64,000 bases of DNA from an uncultured Lachnospira sp. (GCA_910585095.1 CAJUBU010000004.1:100534-164533), one strand, 5' to 3'; counted from the stretch's first letter, positions 1 through 7,979 are shown. Notes: generated from the sequence alone by a model not told the origin. Numbers and translations: made by a program.

Positions 1-25
1 GATTAAAGACAAAGAAAAAAGAAGT

Positions 26-763
26 ATGCTGATGAGAGAATACAATGAAATTCTCCATGAGATTGAAAAGATACCATCAAGTTTTGGTTCGGTTGATATA
101 CTTGACAAAAACTTTGCGGGTATGAATCAGTTTAATAATAGCGGCAAGCGTTCAAAAGACGACCATTTAATTATTTGTATCAGTAGAACAGAGGGAAGCG
201 CTGGTACGGATATTGGATTTGCACTGGCAGATGAATTGAGAATTAATTATTATGATGCAGAAGTTTTCGGGCAGGTTTTAGAACATATGGACCAAGAAAA
301 GGATGCAAAATGGCAGAGCAAAAAGATTGCCCTTCACAATGCTAAAGTCAATGCAAAGGTACGAGAATTTAGCCGGTATCATGGCTTGTCAAAAAAGGAT
401 GCCATGTTTTTTAATGAGAGTGAATTGCTCTGTCAACTGGCAAAAGAACAGGATTTTATTGTTATAGGTCGATGTGCCGATGTGGTTCTTACGAATAATC
501 ATATTCCGCATATTAGCGTCTTTATCACAGCGCCATTAGGACAACGTGTTCGACGAATTATGGAACTTGAAAAAATGAGCTTTAAGGATGCCAGTAAGCG
601 AATGGTGAAAAGAGATCATTCAAGAGAGCATTTTTATAGGTTTTATACAGGAAAACAGTGGGGAAGCGCGGCAAATTATGACTTATGTATCAATAGCGCA
701 CGTTATGGGATTGAAGAATCCGTTGAACTGATAAAAAGAATTATTCATAAAGAAAAAGAATAG
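26..763 (+). CDS. Cytidylate kinase-like family protein
   Basis: The 245-residue protein has a P-loop-like stretch SRTEGSAGTDIG near residue 55, in the style of the SREYGSGG motif of the cytidylate kinase-like family. Later come a GRCADVVL segment and an Arg-rich lid-like region (RVRRIMELEKMS, then KRMVKRDHSREHFYRFYTG). The family is annotated as putative nucleoside monophosphate kinases of uncertain substrate. The first ~45 residues precede the usual family start and look like an extension. No in-frame stop is visible in the 25 nt upstream, so the true start could lie before the window. A strong terminator follows, so it is the last gene of its transcript. Family call is fairly sure; substrate is not known. 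Confidence 0.75.
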   Translation: MLMREYNEILHEIEKIPSSFGSVDILDKNFAGMNQFNNSGKRSKDDHLIICISRTEGSAGTDIGFALADELRINYYDAEVFGQVLEHMDQEKDAKWQSKKIALHNAKVNAKVREFSRYHGLSKKDAMFFNESELLCQLAKEQDFIVIGRCADVVLTNNHIPHISVFITAPLGQRVRRIMELEKMSFKDASKRMVKRDHSREHFYRFYTGKQWGSAANYDLCINSARYGIEESVELIKRIIHKEKE

Positions 764-780
764 ATTGATAACGTTTGTGA

Positions 781-831
781 GAATGTCTCAAGATGATAAT
801 TGTAAATATTATTCTGAGGCATTCTTTTTTA
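781..831 (+). terminator. Rho-independent terminator after the kinase-like gene
   Basis: GAATGTCTCA pairs with the downstream TGAGGCATTC arm (one wobble, short loop extension) and is followed directly by a run of T. It sits 17 nt after the stop codon of the kinase-like gene. Confidence 0.85.
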
Positions 832-832
832 T

Positions 833-945
833 TCCTGCGAGCAACGAAGCCCAGCGGACATGCTTGCGGCATGTTTGCCTTTCTATTTGGCGACTGCCGC
901 AAGGGTCAAATACCTGCAGCTTGTTATGGGGGTATTTGACTGTAA
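833..945. other. GC-richer intergenic block with hairpins
   Basis: This stretch in the 307-nt gap between the kinase-like gene and the CarD-type gene is clearly richer in G+C than its surroundings. It contains a perfect 10-bp inverted repeat (GTCAAATACC at 905-914 with GGTATTTGAC at 931-940) and a smaller ACATGC/GCATGT hairpin near 860-880. A 67-codon reading frame crosses it but includes the terminator and has no ribosome site, so I do not call it a gene. It could be a degenerate intergenic repeat or a small RNA. Confidence 0.4.
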
Positions 946-964
946 AAAATACTTTAATTTTACT

Positions 965-993
965 TTGAAAAATTTGTAAATTTAGTGTATAAT
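965..993 (+). promoter_or_regulatory. Sigma-A promoter for the CarD-type gene
   Basis: TTGAAA at 965-970, a 17-nt spacer, then TATAAT at 988-993. The predicted transcript would start near 1000 and give a leader of about 70 nt. Confidence 0.75.
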
Positions 994-1070
994 TGTAATT
1001 AAGAAGAATTAATAAAGCAATATGTAGAAGTACGAGAGGTTTTGTTGTCAGTTAGAAACGAGGATGAGAT

Positions 1071-1565
1071 ATGTTTGAATTACATGATAAAGTATTTTAT
1101 GGAGTGATAGGGGTCTGTGAGATTGTTGATATTGGCAATCCGCCAATAAAAGGTATTGAGGGGGAATACTATTTTTTGCAGCCTGTGTTTGATGATAAAG
1201 GAATTATATATTCTCCATTAAAGAGTACAAAACAGATGATGCGAAAGATTATAACAAAACAAGAGGCAAAAAATCTTGTTGAGGCGGCGAAAAATTGTAT
1301 GAAAGATGAAAGGTTTAATCAAAAAATAAATACTCCTGAGTATGATGATATTATTAAATCACAGGTTTCTTTTGATATCCTTCATTTAATACGATATTTA
1401 TATATTGTTAAAGGTGAGCGAGCCAAAGATTTGAGAAAGATGAAGTCTGCGGACAGCCGTATCCTTATAATAGCACGAAAATTATTATATGGAGAGCTTT
1501 CTATTGTATTAAATCGTGATTATGATGATATATGTACAATGATGGATGAATATTTAGAGCGGTAA
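1071..1565 (+). CDS. CarD/CdnL-type transcription regulator
   Basis: The 164-residue protein starts MFELHDKVFYGVIGVCEI and continues with a beta-rich first half containing EGEYYFLQPVFDDKG. This matches the CarD_CdnL_TRCF RNA polymerase-interacting domain (residues ~1-60). The second half is helical (YLYIVKGERAKDLRK and SRILIIARKLLYGELS), like the helical C-terminal domain of the family. Family members bind the RNA polymerase beta subunit and modulate open-complex stability. The ATG is preceded by GAGGATGAG. It has its own promoter and terminator, so it is monocistronic. Which promoters it acts on cannot be read from the sequence. Confidence 0.85.
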   Translation: MFELHDKVFYGVIGVCEIVDIGNPPIKGIEGEYYFLQPVFDDKGIIYSPLKSTKQMMRKIITKQEAKNLVEAAKNCMKDERFNQKINTPEYDDIIKSQVSFDILHLIRYLYIVKGERAKDLRKMKSADSRILIIARKLLYGELSIVLNRDYDDICTMMDEYLER

Positions 1566-1576
1566 GCAAATAGATT

Positions 1577-1627
1577 GAAAATGCAGATAAGCTATATTGT
1601 CAAATATGGTTTATCTGCATTTTTTTA
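1577..1627 (+). terminator. Rho-independent terminator after the CarD-type gene
   Basis: AAAATGCAGATAAGC pairs with GTTTATCTGCATTTT across a short A/T loop, followed by a T run starting at about 1620. Confidence 0.85.
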
Positions 1628-1992
1628 TTTATAGAATCCTTCTGTTTTTACAAATTATGTAAAATAAACTTTTTGCTAAAAAGTAAATTTTTATGGAAAA
1701 TTCTAGTATACAAGTAATTTATAAAGTAAAATGATGGCTGTATTTTAAAGATATAGGGGGGGGTAAGAGGGAAAGTGTGAAATTAAACATAAATTATAAC
1801 ATAAATTATGATTATCAAATCAACATACAATAAATCCGTTGTATTTGATAGTATAAAATAGTATTTAGTATGTAGATTATTTTATAATTTAAAAAGGTTG
1901 TAAGATAAGAGCTATATATTATATACAATAATACACAAATATTTTTTATGGATTGAATCATTGTATATATCTGTAAAAAATGGTGGACTATT
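1628..1992. other. Long A+T-rich intergenic region upstream of the surface protein
   Basis: No credible gene is present. It contains a run of eight G at 1756-1763, notable in such A+T-rich DNA, and an imperfect inverted repeat near 1813-1851 (TATCAAATCAAC with GTTGTATTTGATA) that could be an operator. Several AT-rich -10-like sequences occur but I could not fix a promoter. A 75-codon minus-strand frame is low-complexity A/T sequence without a ribosome site. Confidence 0.5.
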
Positions 1993-2079
1993 GATGTAAA
2001 AGAGGTGATGAAGAAACGATAATCGGAAAACTGAATATTCAAGTCAGCCTAAACAGGTTCGACGGGATAGTTTTACATC
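1993..2079 (+). promoter_or_regulatory. Structured 5' leader of the Cys-repeat surface protein
   Basis: A perfect 9-bp stem, GATGTAAAA (1993-2001) with TTTTACATC (2071-2079), encloses 69 nt. Inside, further short stems are possible: CTGA...TCAG around 2031-2047 and CCTAAACAGG around 2048-2057. The enclosed junction ends 16 nt before the AAGGAGG ribosome site of the 1517-residue surface protein gene. The layout is that of a riboswitch-like or protein-binding leader, but I do not recognise the class. Confidence 0.45.
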
Positions 2080-2108
2080 AAATCGAAATCTAATAAGGAG
2101 GAAAAAAG

Positions 2109-5100
2109 ATGGAAACATTGAGAAGACGATTTCTAGTCACCGTTAGCTTGTTTATGCTGATGGTGATTTTTCTGTTCGTTCCAACAATGACCGGTAGAGC
2201 GGAAGATGCTACACCTACAGAGCCAACAACGCCGCCGACCGAATGGACAGAACAGCCAACCGTCAATGCAACTGTTCTTGATGTTACACAAGCAAGCTGT
2301 GATATTGATTCAAAAGAAGACCTTTATGGTTTAAATGCTTGGATTAAGAATAACAGCAATACAAATCTTACTATTAATCTGAATGCAGATATTGTAGTAA
2401 ATGATGGTGTAATCAATGCAGATACAGATGAGTTTGGCGTGTATTTATGGATACCAATTAATGCAGATTGTAACATTACATTCAATGGTAATGGACATAC
2501 AATAAGCGGCTTGTACTTTAACGACAAAGCAAGAAGCAATGCAGGTTTTTTTGGTTCATGTGAAGGTTCAGTTAAAGTATCAAAACTTGGAATTGTTAAT
2601 TCATACTTTCATGGTGGAAGTAATGTAGGTGCATTTGCAGGAACATTGAGCAGCGATTCAGAAATTTTTGAATGTTATAGCCAAAGTATTGTAAGTGCCG
2701 AAGATAACGCAGTAGGAGGTATTGTAGCGGTTCTTAATGGAAGTGCTACAATATCAAGCTGTTATAACACTGGCAATGTACCATGTGCGCCAACAAGTTA
2801 TAACGCTAATGTGAAAAATAGTTGTTATGTAACAACAGGCGCTTCAGAATTAGCTACATATGCAGGTACAGGCAGCGCAGCATTGACCGATGCTGAATTT
2901 AAGAGCGGTGCAGCAGCTTATGTATTGAGTGGTGGCTTAGATACAGATGAACTTGGTGGATATGATGAGGATACAGCTTGGGGACAGAAGCTAACACCAG
3001 CTACAGATGGTAGTGGAGCAACAACCAATAAGAGTTATCCAGTATTCAGTGATGACAAGGTGTATTTTGGCAAAGCAAGCTGTACAGGACAAGAGACATA
3101 TATCAATGATGTTGTCGTTGATTTCCATACAGGTGTTGTGAAACACGCAGCAACAGGAGCAACTTGTGCAGCAAACGGCAATGAAGAATACTATGAGTGT
3201 ACTGATTGTAACAGTATCGTTGCATTAAATGAGAATGGTATATTTGAGGTAGTAGAAGGAAAGACAGCAGCTGACTATACAATAGCAGCAACAGGTCATG
3301 AAGGTGTTGCTAATGACACGACTGGACGATATACAAAATTCCTTTTTAACTCAAAAACGACAAAGACTGGAGATAAGATTTCTCATGTTCATGTTTATCA
3401 TTTTATTTGTACAGAATGCGGTGAGGTTGTAACAGATGAAGATGGTGCAGCTATTACAGATGAAGTTGATGCAAGTGCATCAGTTATTTTAACTCAAAAG
3501 GGTGCAGCTTGTCTTGGCATTACAACGACCTATTATTGTGCAGATTGTGGTTACGAGGAGACCGTTAAGTCAGAGGCAACAGGAGAACACACAGAAGTTG
3601 TATATTGCACAGAAGGTTATCATTGGACAATGTGTTCAGCATGCAGAACGGTTACAAGTGCAAAGGCAGCACATACAATAAAGATAACTACAGAAGCTAA
3701 AGATGCAACATGTGAAGAAGATGGCTGTACAGAAGGTTCTGTGTGTGAAGTTTGTGGCAGAGTAATGAAAGTTTCACAGGTTATTGACAAATTAGGTCAT
3801 AGCTGGAGTGACTGGACAACTACTAAAGAGCCAACATGTGAAGAAGCAGGTTCAAGAGAACGTTTATGCTATACTTGCGGCAAGACAGAAACAGAAGAAA
3901 TTGCAGCAACAGGTCATGATGAGTATGATGTTGCTCAAGTAGACCCAACATGTACAGAAAAGGGTACAACAGCAGGTGTGAAGTGCAAAGTATGTGGTGA
4001 TACTCTTTACGGCTGTGAAGAAATTCCTGCATTAGGACATCGTGAAGTAGTGGATGAAGCAGTAGCCCCAACATGTACAACACCTGGTAAGACAGCAGGA
4101 AAGCATTGTAGCGTATGTGGAGAAGTCACAGAGGCTCAGAAAGTTGTAGAGGCAACAGGACATCAACATACAGAAGTGTTACCAGCAGTAGCCCCAGATT
4201 GTAAGACTGGAACAACTGGTTTGACAGCAGGCGAAAAATGTACAGATTGTGGAACTATTATAACCCCACAGGAAGTTGTTGCAGCAGAGCATAAACCTGA
4301 AACATTGGGACCAAAAGATGCAACATGTACAGAGGACGGCTACAGCATATTAGTACAGTGTTCAGTATGTGGAACTGAGATAAGAAAGGTAGTAATACCA
4401 GCAACAGGACATACTATGGAAGATGTTGAAGCAGTAGAAGCAACATGTACAACAGCAGGTAATATAGCACATAAGAAATGTAGTGTATGTGGTGCGCTTC
4501 AAGATGCAGAAGGAAATGCTTTAACAGCAGAAGATGTTGTAGTAGAAGCAACAGGACATACTATGGAAGATGTTGAAGCAGTAGCACCAACATGTACAAC
4601 AGCAGGTAACATAGCACATAAGAAATGTAGCGTATGTGGTCTGCTTCAAGATGCGGAAGGAAATGTTTTAACAGCAGAAGATGTTGTAGTAGAAGTAATA
4701 GCACATACTATGGAAGATGTTGAAGCAGTAGAAGCAACATGTACAACAGCAGGTAATATAGCACATAAGAAATGTAGTGTATGTGGTACGCTCCAAGATG
4801 CAGATGGAAATGAACTTACAGCAGAAGGTATTGTAGTAAAAGCAACAGGTCATACTTGGGCATATAAAGCAGCAGTAGAAGCAACATGTACAACAGCAGG
4901 AAACAGAGATTATCTCTACTGTTCAGTATGTAAAGCTTTCCAAGATGAAAATGATACACCAGATAATGTTGTAATAGCAGCTTTAGGTCATGCTTGGGAA
5001 GATGTTGCAGCATTAGCGCCAACATGTACAACAGATGGACATATAGCATATCAGCATTGTCCAAGATGTAATGCAGATTCTTTGACAGAAGACGAGCGTA

Positions 5101-6662
5101 AAATTGAAGCAGCTCATACAAATATAGTAGAAGATGCAGCAGTAGAAGCAACATGTACAACACCAGGTAAGACAGCAGGAAGTCATTGTGCAGATTGTGG
5201 AACAGTTATAGAGGCACAACAAGATACAGAATTAGCTGAGCATGCTTGGGAAGATGTTGCAGAGAAAGCAGCAACATGTACAGAAGCGGGTAATATAGCG
5301 CATAAGAAATGTGCTAATTGTGATGCACTTCAAAGTACAGAAGGAGCTGAGTTAAAAGCTGAAGACATTGTAGTAAAAGCATTAGGTCATAGTTTTGTTG
5401 TAGACAATGCAGATATGGGCTGGGCTTATGATGAAACGAATGGAATTACATCAAAAGTAGTTATTCCTTGTGAACATGAAGGCTGTACAGAAACAGTTGA
5501 TAAGGCTAGTGTTGTAGTAACCTTTGCAAAAGGTGCAGATGGCAAATCATTAGTAGCAACAGGTAAAGTTACTTATCTTGGTAAACAAACAACAAAGGAG
5601 TCAACATTTAATGTAACAGAAAAAGCAACTCAGACAAATGAAGGTCTTAATGTTGAGTATACCTTTGAACAGGTTGTTGAAGAAGGTCAAGAGGGAATAA
5701 GCTTTACAAAAACAAGCACTGCAACAGGTGTTGTTTCTGAAACAAGCAATACAATTACTTATACAGCAGAAATCACAGTAAATGGTGTAACCTTTACGAC
5801 AACACGTGTATTTGATATGAATAATATCAATTATTCATGGTCAAAGGCAGGAGATGGATATGAGCTTATTGCAGTTATAAATGGCAAGGAAGAAAATGAT
5901 GGTACATTGCGATTAGTTATACAAAGCACGAAGACAGAAGAACGTAATGATGATGGTGTTCTTGTTAAGACAATTTATACAGCTAAGGTTCAGGTTGGCG
6001 ATTATGTAATTGCTACAAAGATTAAAGAAGTTGCGGAAGATATTATATATACAGTAACAGTTCAAGGTGGTACATTGTCAGATGGTACTACATCACAGAA
6101 AGTATCTTATGGAACTTTGGTTACACTAACGCATGACGAGATTACAGTTGGATATTTTGGCGGTTGGTATGTTGATGGTGTATTAGTTAGTCAAAGTGAT
6201 ACTTATTCATTCTATGTGAAAAAAGATGTTACTGTGGAAGCTAGAACTTCTACTGCAGAATTAGAAAAAAAAGCAGTTTTAACCATCAGCGCAACAGACA
6301 GAGAAGCTGTTGAAGGCACAGATAAGGAAAAATTTGCAATTGTTTATACGTGGGAAATTCCAGAAGGCTGTACTTTTGTTGAGGCAGGTTATAAGAGAAT
6401 TATAACAACGGATGCTGAGAACGAAAATAAAGATATTTATAAAGCACTTACAGGAACAAATACAAGCTCTAGTTATACTGTTTCAACTGTAAAGAATTCT
6501 CTCACAACAAAGGCAGGTTCATGTACTGCTAACTTGACATTAAGTGCTAAAACAAAGACAAATAATATATATGCAGTTGCATATGTAACTTATATTGATG
6601 CAAATGGTGATTCACATACAGTTTATAGTGAAAATCTTATAGCAAGTATGGCTACAAAGTAA
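2109..6662 (+). CDS. Large secreted protein with GLUG-like region and Cys3-His repeats
   Basis: The 1517-residue product has a signal peptide (RRR, then a hydrophobic stretch to about residue 30, cleavage after GRAEDA). Residues ~140-235 resemble GLUG-type beta repeats (GFFGSCEGSV, VGAFAGTLSS, GGIVAVLNGS). From about residue 345 to 1100 there are roughly 13 repeats of 40-50 residues, each with one Cys, then CxxC, then a closing Gly/Ala-His, for example ATCTTAGNIAHKKCSVCG. This is a Cys3-His spacing that could bind zinc. The C-terminal ~400 residues are beta-rich, with an InlB-like segment (VTVQGGTLSDGTTSQKVSYG). No LPXTG motif or S-layer domain is seen, so surface attachment is unexplained. 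AAGGAGG precedes the ATG. Function unknown; adhesion or surface structure is a guess. Confidence 0.75.
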   Translation: METLRRRFLVTVSLFMLMVIFLFVPTMTGRAEDATPTEPTTPPTEWTEQPTVNATVLDVTQASCDIDSKEDLYGLNAWIKNNSNTNLTINLNADIVVNDGVINADTDEFGVYLWIPINADCNITFNGNGHTISGLYFNDKARSNAGFFGSCEGSVKVSKLGIVNSYFHGGSNVGAFAGTLSSDSEIFECYSQSIVSAEDNAVGGIVAVLNGSATISSCYNTGNVPCAPTSYNANVKNSCYVTTGASELATYAGTGSAALTDAEFKSGAAAYVLSGGLDTDELGGYDEDTAWGQKLTPATDGSGATTNKSYPVFSDDKVYFGKASCTGQETYINDVVVDFHTGVVKHAATGATCAANGNEEYYECTDCNSIVALNENGIFEVVEGKTAADYTIAATGHEGVANDTTGRYTKFLFNSKTTKTGDKISHVHVYHFICTECGEVVTDEDGAAITDEVDASASVILTQKGAACLGITTTYYCADCGYEETVKSEATGEHTEVVYCTEGYHWTMCSACRTVTSAKAAHTIKITTEAKDATCEEDGCTEGSVCEVCGRVMKVSQVIDKLGHSWSDWTTTKEPTCEEAGSRERLCYTCGKTETEEIAATGHDEYDVAQVDPTCTEKGTTAGVKCKVCGDTLYGCEEIPALGHREVVDEAVAPTCTTPGKTAGKHCSVCGEVTEAQKVVEATGHQHTEVLPAVAPDCKTGTTGLTAGEKCTDCGTIITPQEVVAAEHKPETLGPKDATCTEDGYSILVQCSVCGTEIRKVVIPATGHTMEDVEAVEATCTTAGNIAHKKCSVCGALQDAEGNALTAEDVVVEATGHTMEDVEAVAPTCTTAGNIAHKKCSVCGLLQDAEGNVLTAEDVVVEVIAHTMEDVEAVEATCTTAGNIAHKKCSVCGTLQDADGNELTAEGIVVKATGHTWAYKAAVEATCTTAGNRDYLYCSVCKAFQDENDTPDNVVIAALGHAWEDVAALAPTCTTDGHIAYQHCPRCNADSLTEDERKIEAAHTNIVEDAAVEATCTTPGKTAGSHCADCGTVIEAQQDTELAEHAWEDVAEKAATCTEAGNIAHKKCANCDALQSTEGAELKAEDIVVKALGHSFVVDNADMGWAYDETNGITSKVVIPCEHEGCTETVDKASVVVTFAKGADGKSLVATGKVTYLGKQTTKESTFNVTEKATQTNEGLNVEYTFEQVVEEGQEGISFTKTSTATGVVSETSNTITYTAEITVNGVTFTTTRVFDMNNINYSWSKAGDGYELIAVINGKEENDGTLRLVIQSTKTEERNDDGVLVKTIYTAKVQVGDYVIATKIKEVAEDIIYTVTVQGGTLSDGTTSQKVSYGTLVTLTHDEITVGYFGGWYVDGVLVSQSDTYSFYVKKDVTVEARTSTAELEKKAVLTISATDREAVEGTDKEKFAIVYTWEIPEGCTFVEAGYKRIITTDAENENKDIYKALTGTNTSSSYTVSTVKNSLTTKAGSCTANLTLSAKTKTNNIYAVAYVTYIDANGDSHTVYSENLIASMATK
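4409..4849 (+). repeat. Three 147-bp tandem units inside the surface protein gene
   Basis: The units begin at 4409, 4556 and 4703 with near-identical sequence (each opens ACATACTATGG), and the next, diverged unit begins at 4850 with the same register. The spacing is exactly 147 bp, encoding 49 residues per repeat. Their high DNA identity compared with the other repeats in the gene points to recent duplication. Confidence 0.9.
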
Positions 6663-6717
6663 TATTCATTAGTTTTATAATGAATTTATTTGAGCTATAA
6701 AATTTGGAGGTGTAATT

Positions 6718-6822
6718 GTGAAAAAAAGTTATGAAGAGCCATTGATTGAGGTTGTTCAATTTAGTATTCAAGATGTTATAACAGTATCAACTGGAGATAC
6801 TGAAACAGACGAAGACCTTTAA
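6718..6822 (+). CDS. 34-residue micropeptide, Lachnospiraceae-type acidic-tail peptide
   Basis: A GTG start at 6718 lies 6 nt behind a strong GGAGG site and opens a 34-codon frame that stops at 6822 just before a strong terminator. The peptide begins MKKSYEEPLIEVVQF, has a DVITVSTGD motif, and ends in an acidic tail. From memory, similar short peptides (charged N-terminus, central I/V-E-x-x-x-F, then D-V/I-I-T and a Ser/Thr/Gly/Asp tail) are common as unannotated small genes in gut Clostridia; I could not check this here. It has no signal peptide or membrane segment, and no maturation enzyme is nearby. It is probably co-transcribed with the surface protein gene 55 nt upstream. Function unknown. 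Confidence 0.7.
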   Translation: MKKSYEEPLIEVVQFSIQDVITVSTGDTETDEDL

Positions 6823-6836
6823 TCATATGTCTACAT

Positions 6837-6880
6837 CAGCCCTGTATACTGTTAAAAGCAGTATGCAGGGCTGAGTTTTT
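6837..6880 (+). terminator. Strong terminator after the micropeptide gene
   Basis: CAGCCCTGTATACTG (6837-6851) pairs with CAGTATGCAGGGCTG (6859-6873) around a small loop, followed by five T. It closes the surface protein-micropeptide transcript. Confidence 0.9.
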
Positions 6881-7058
6881 GTATATAAGCGGATTTCATT
6901 CCAACAGTGGAGTTATTGCTTTGTCTATTTACTAGGTGTAAATTGGAAAATATAGTATAGATATATTTATAAATAAAAAATATAATGTTTCATAAAAGAA
7001 ATAGACAAAAAGGAGGAATTTTGATAAAATAATAAAAAATTAGGTGAGAGGAATACCA

Positions 7059-7949
7059 ATGAGAAATATGATAGATAATAAAAGATTAGAAATAATAAAA
7101 AATTTTAAACCAATTCATGACATATTTTTTGAAGTCTTGGCAGACGATGCTGCTTTTTGTCAAGAAATATTAAGAGTTATTTTAGAAGACAATAAACTGA
7201 TAGTCCATGATGTGAAAGTGCAAAAAGATGTAAGGAATTTAATAGGGCGTTCTGTAAGGGTAGATGTTTTATGTACATTAGGTGATGGGACTCTTTGTAA
7301 TATTGAAGTACAAAGGGCAAATAATGATAATCATTTTAAACGAATCCGATATAATGCAGCCTGTATAACGGCTAGTGAAGCAGAGGTTGGAAGTCGATTT
7401 GAAAATGTACCTAATGTAATTATTGTTTATATATCTGAATTTGATATATTAAAAGCAGGAAAAACTATATATCATATTGACAAAGTGGTAAGAGAGACAG
7501 GAAAAATATTAGATGATGGTATGAAAACAGTATGCGTCAATACAAAAGTAAATGATGGAAGCTTGATAGCTCAGCTTATGCAGTTATTTATCAAAACAGA
7601 AGTAAATGAACCAAAGTTTCCAGTATTTACAAATAGAATGAATTATATTAAAAACTCAGAAGGAGGACAAAGACAGATGAGTGAATTGATGGAATTATAT
7701 TTTAAAGAAGAATTGGAAGCGAGCAGGGAAGAAGGCAGGGAAGAAGGCAGGGCAGAAGGCAGGGCAGAAGGCAGGGAAGAAGGCAGGGAAAAAGGCAGGG
7801 AAGAAGGCAGGGCAGAAAGCAAAGCAGAAATAATACAAGAAATGTTAAAAGATAATATGTCGATAGATAAAATTGCTCAATATACAGATATGGATATAAA
7901 ATATATTTTAAAGATACAAAGTAATATGTTAGAAAAAGGACAATTATAG
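7059..7949 (+). CDS. Rpn / PD-(D/E)XK nuclease-family protein (transposase-like)
   Basis: The 296-residue protein (from ATG 7059, behind GAGAGG) has the N-terminal FKPIHDIFFEVLADD segment and a nuclease core with VRVDVLCTLGDGTLCNIEVQ. The D...E-x-Q arrangement fits the PD-(D/E)XK active site of the Rpn/PDDEXK_2 family. Members are often called transposases, but known Rpn proteins are recombination-promoting DNA endonucleases, some acting in phage defence. The C-terminal third carries a charged (R-E/A-E-G) repeat (residues ~223-254) and then a short helical domain. An upstream in-frame GTG at 7044 is less likely as start. It stands alone between two terminated units. Confidence 0.8.
   Translation: MRNMIDNKRLEIIKNFKPIHDIFFEVLADDAAFCQEILRVILEDNKLIVHDVKVQKDVRNLIGRSVRVDVLCTLGDGTLCNIEVQRANNDNHFKRIRYNAACITASEAEVGSRFENVPNVIIVYISEFDILKAGKTIYHIDKVVRETGKILDDGMKTVCVNTKVNDGSLIAQLMQLFIKTEVNEPKFPVFTNRMNYIKNSEGGQRQMSELMELYFKEELEASREEGREEGRAEGRAEGREEGREKGREEGRAESKAEIIQEMLKDNMSIDKIAQYTDMDIKYILKIQSNMLEKGQL
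7725..7820 (+). repeat. Tandem 12-bp repeat tract in the nuclease gene
   Basis: Eight consecutive 12-nt units of the type AGGGAAGAAGGC encode R-E/A-E/K-G/S four-residue repeats. Units differ at only a few positions. Because the unit is a multiple of three, gain or loss of units would alter length without breaking the frame. Confidence 0.9.
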
Positions 7950-7979
7950 ATAGTTACAACAAAAAATGTAAAAAAACAC

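Noticed and set aside
765..968. 67-codon reading frame after the kinase-like gene
   Set aside because: It includes the terminator hairpin and the hairpin-rich patch, has no ribosome site, and the sequence is not protein-like.
1815..2042. 75-codon minus-strand frame in the A+T-rich intergenic region
   Set aside because: Low-complexity Ile/Tyr/Leu translation of A+T DNA with no ribosome site, overlapping the structured leader.
2056..2071. tmRNA-like string GGTTCGACGGGATAG upstream of the surface protein gene
   Set aside because: It resembles the conserved 5' region of tmRNA, but only about 15 nt match, there is no tRNA-like acceptor arm, and a protein gene starts 38 nt later. Treated as part of the leader structure.
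4816..5163. Leu/Tyr-rich minus-strand frames opposite the Cys-repeat gene
   Set aside because: They arise from the antisense of Ala/Thr/Val/Cys codons in the repeats and repeat with the same 147-bp period. No independent start signals.
7725..7820. Possible CRISPR-like short repeat array
   Set aside because: Units are contiguous 12-mers without spacers and lie in frame inside a coding sequence.
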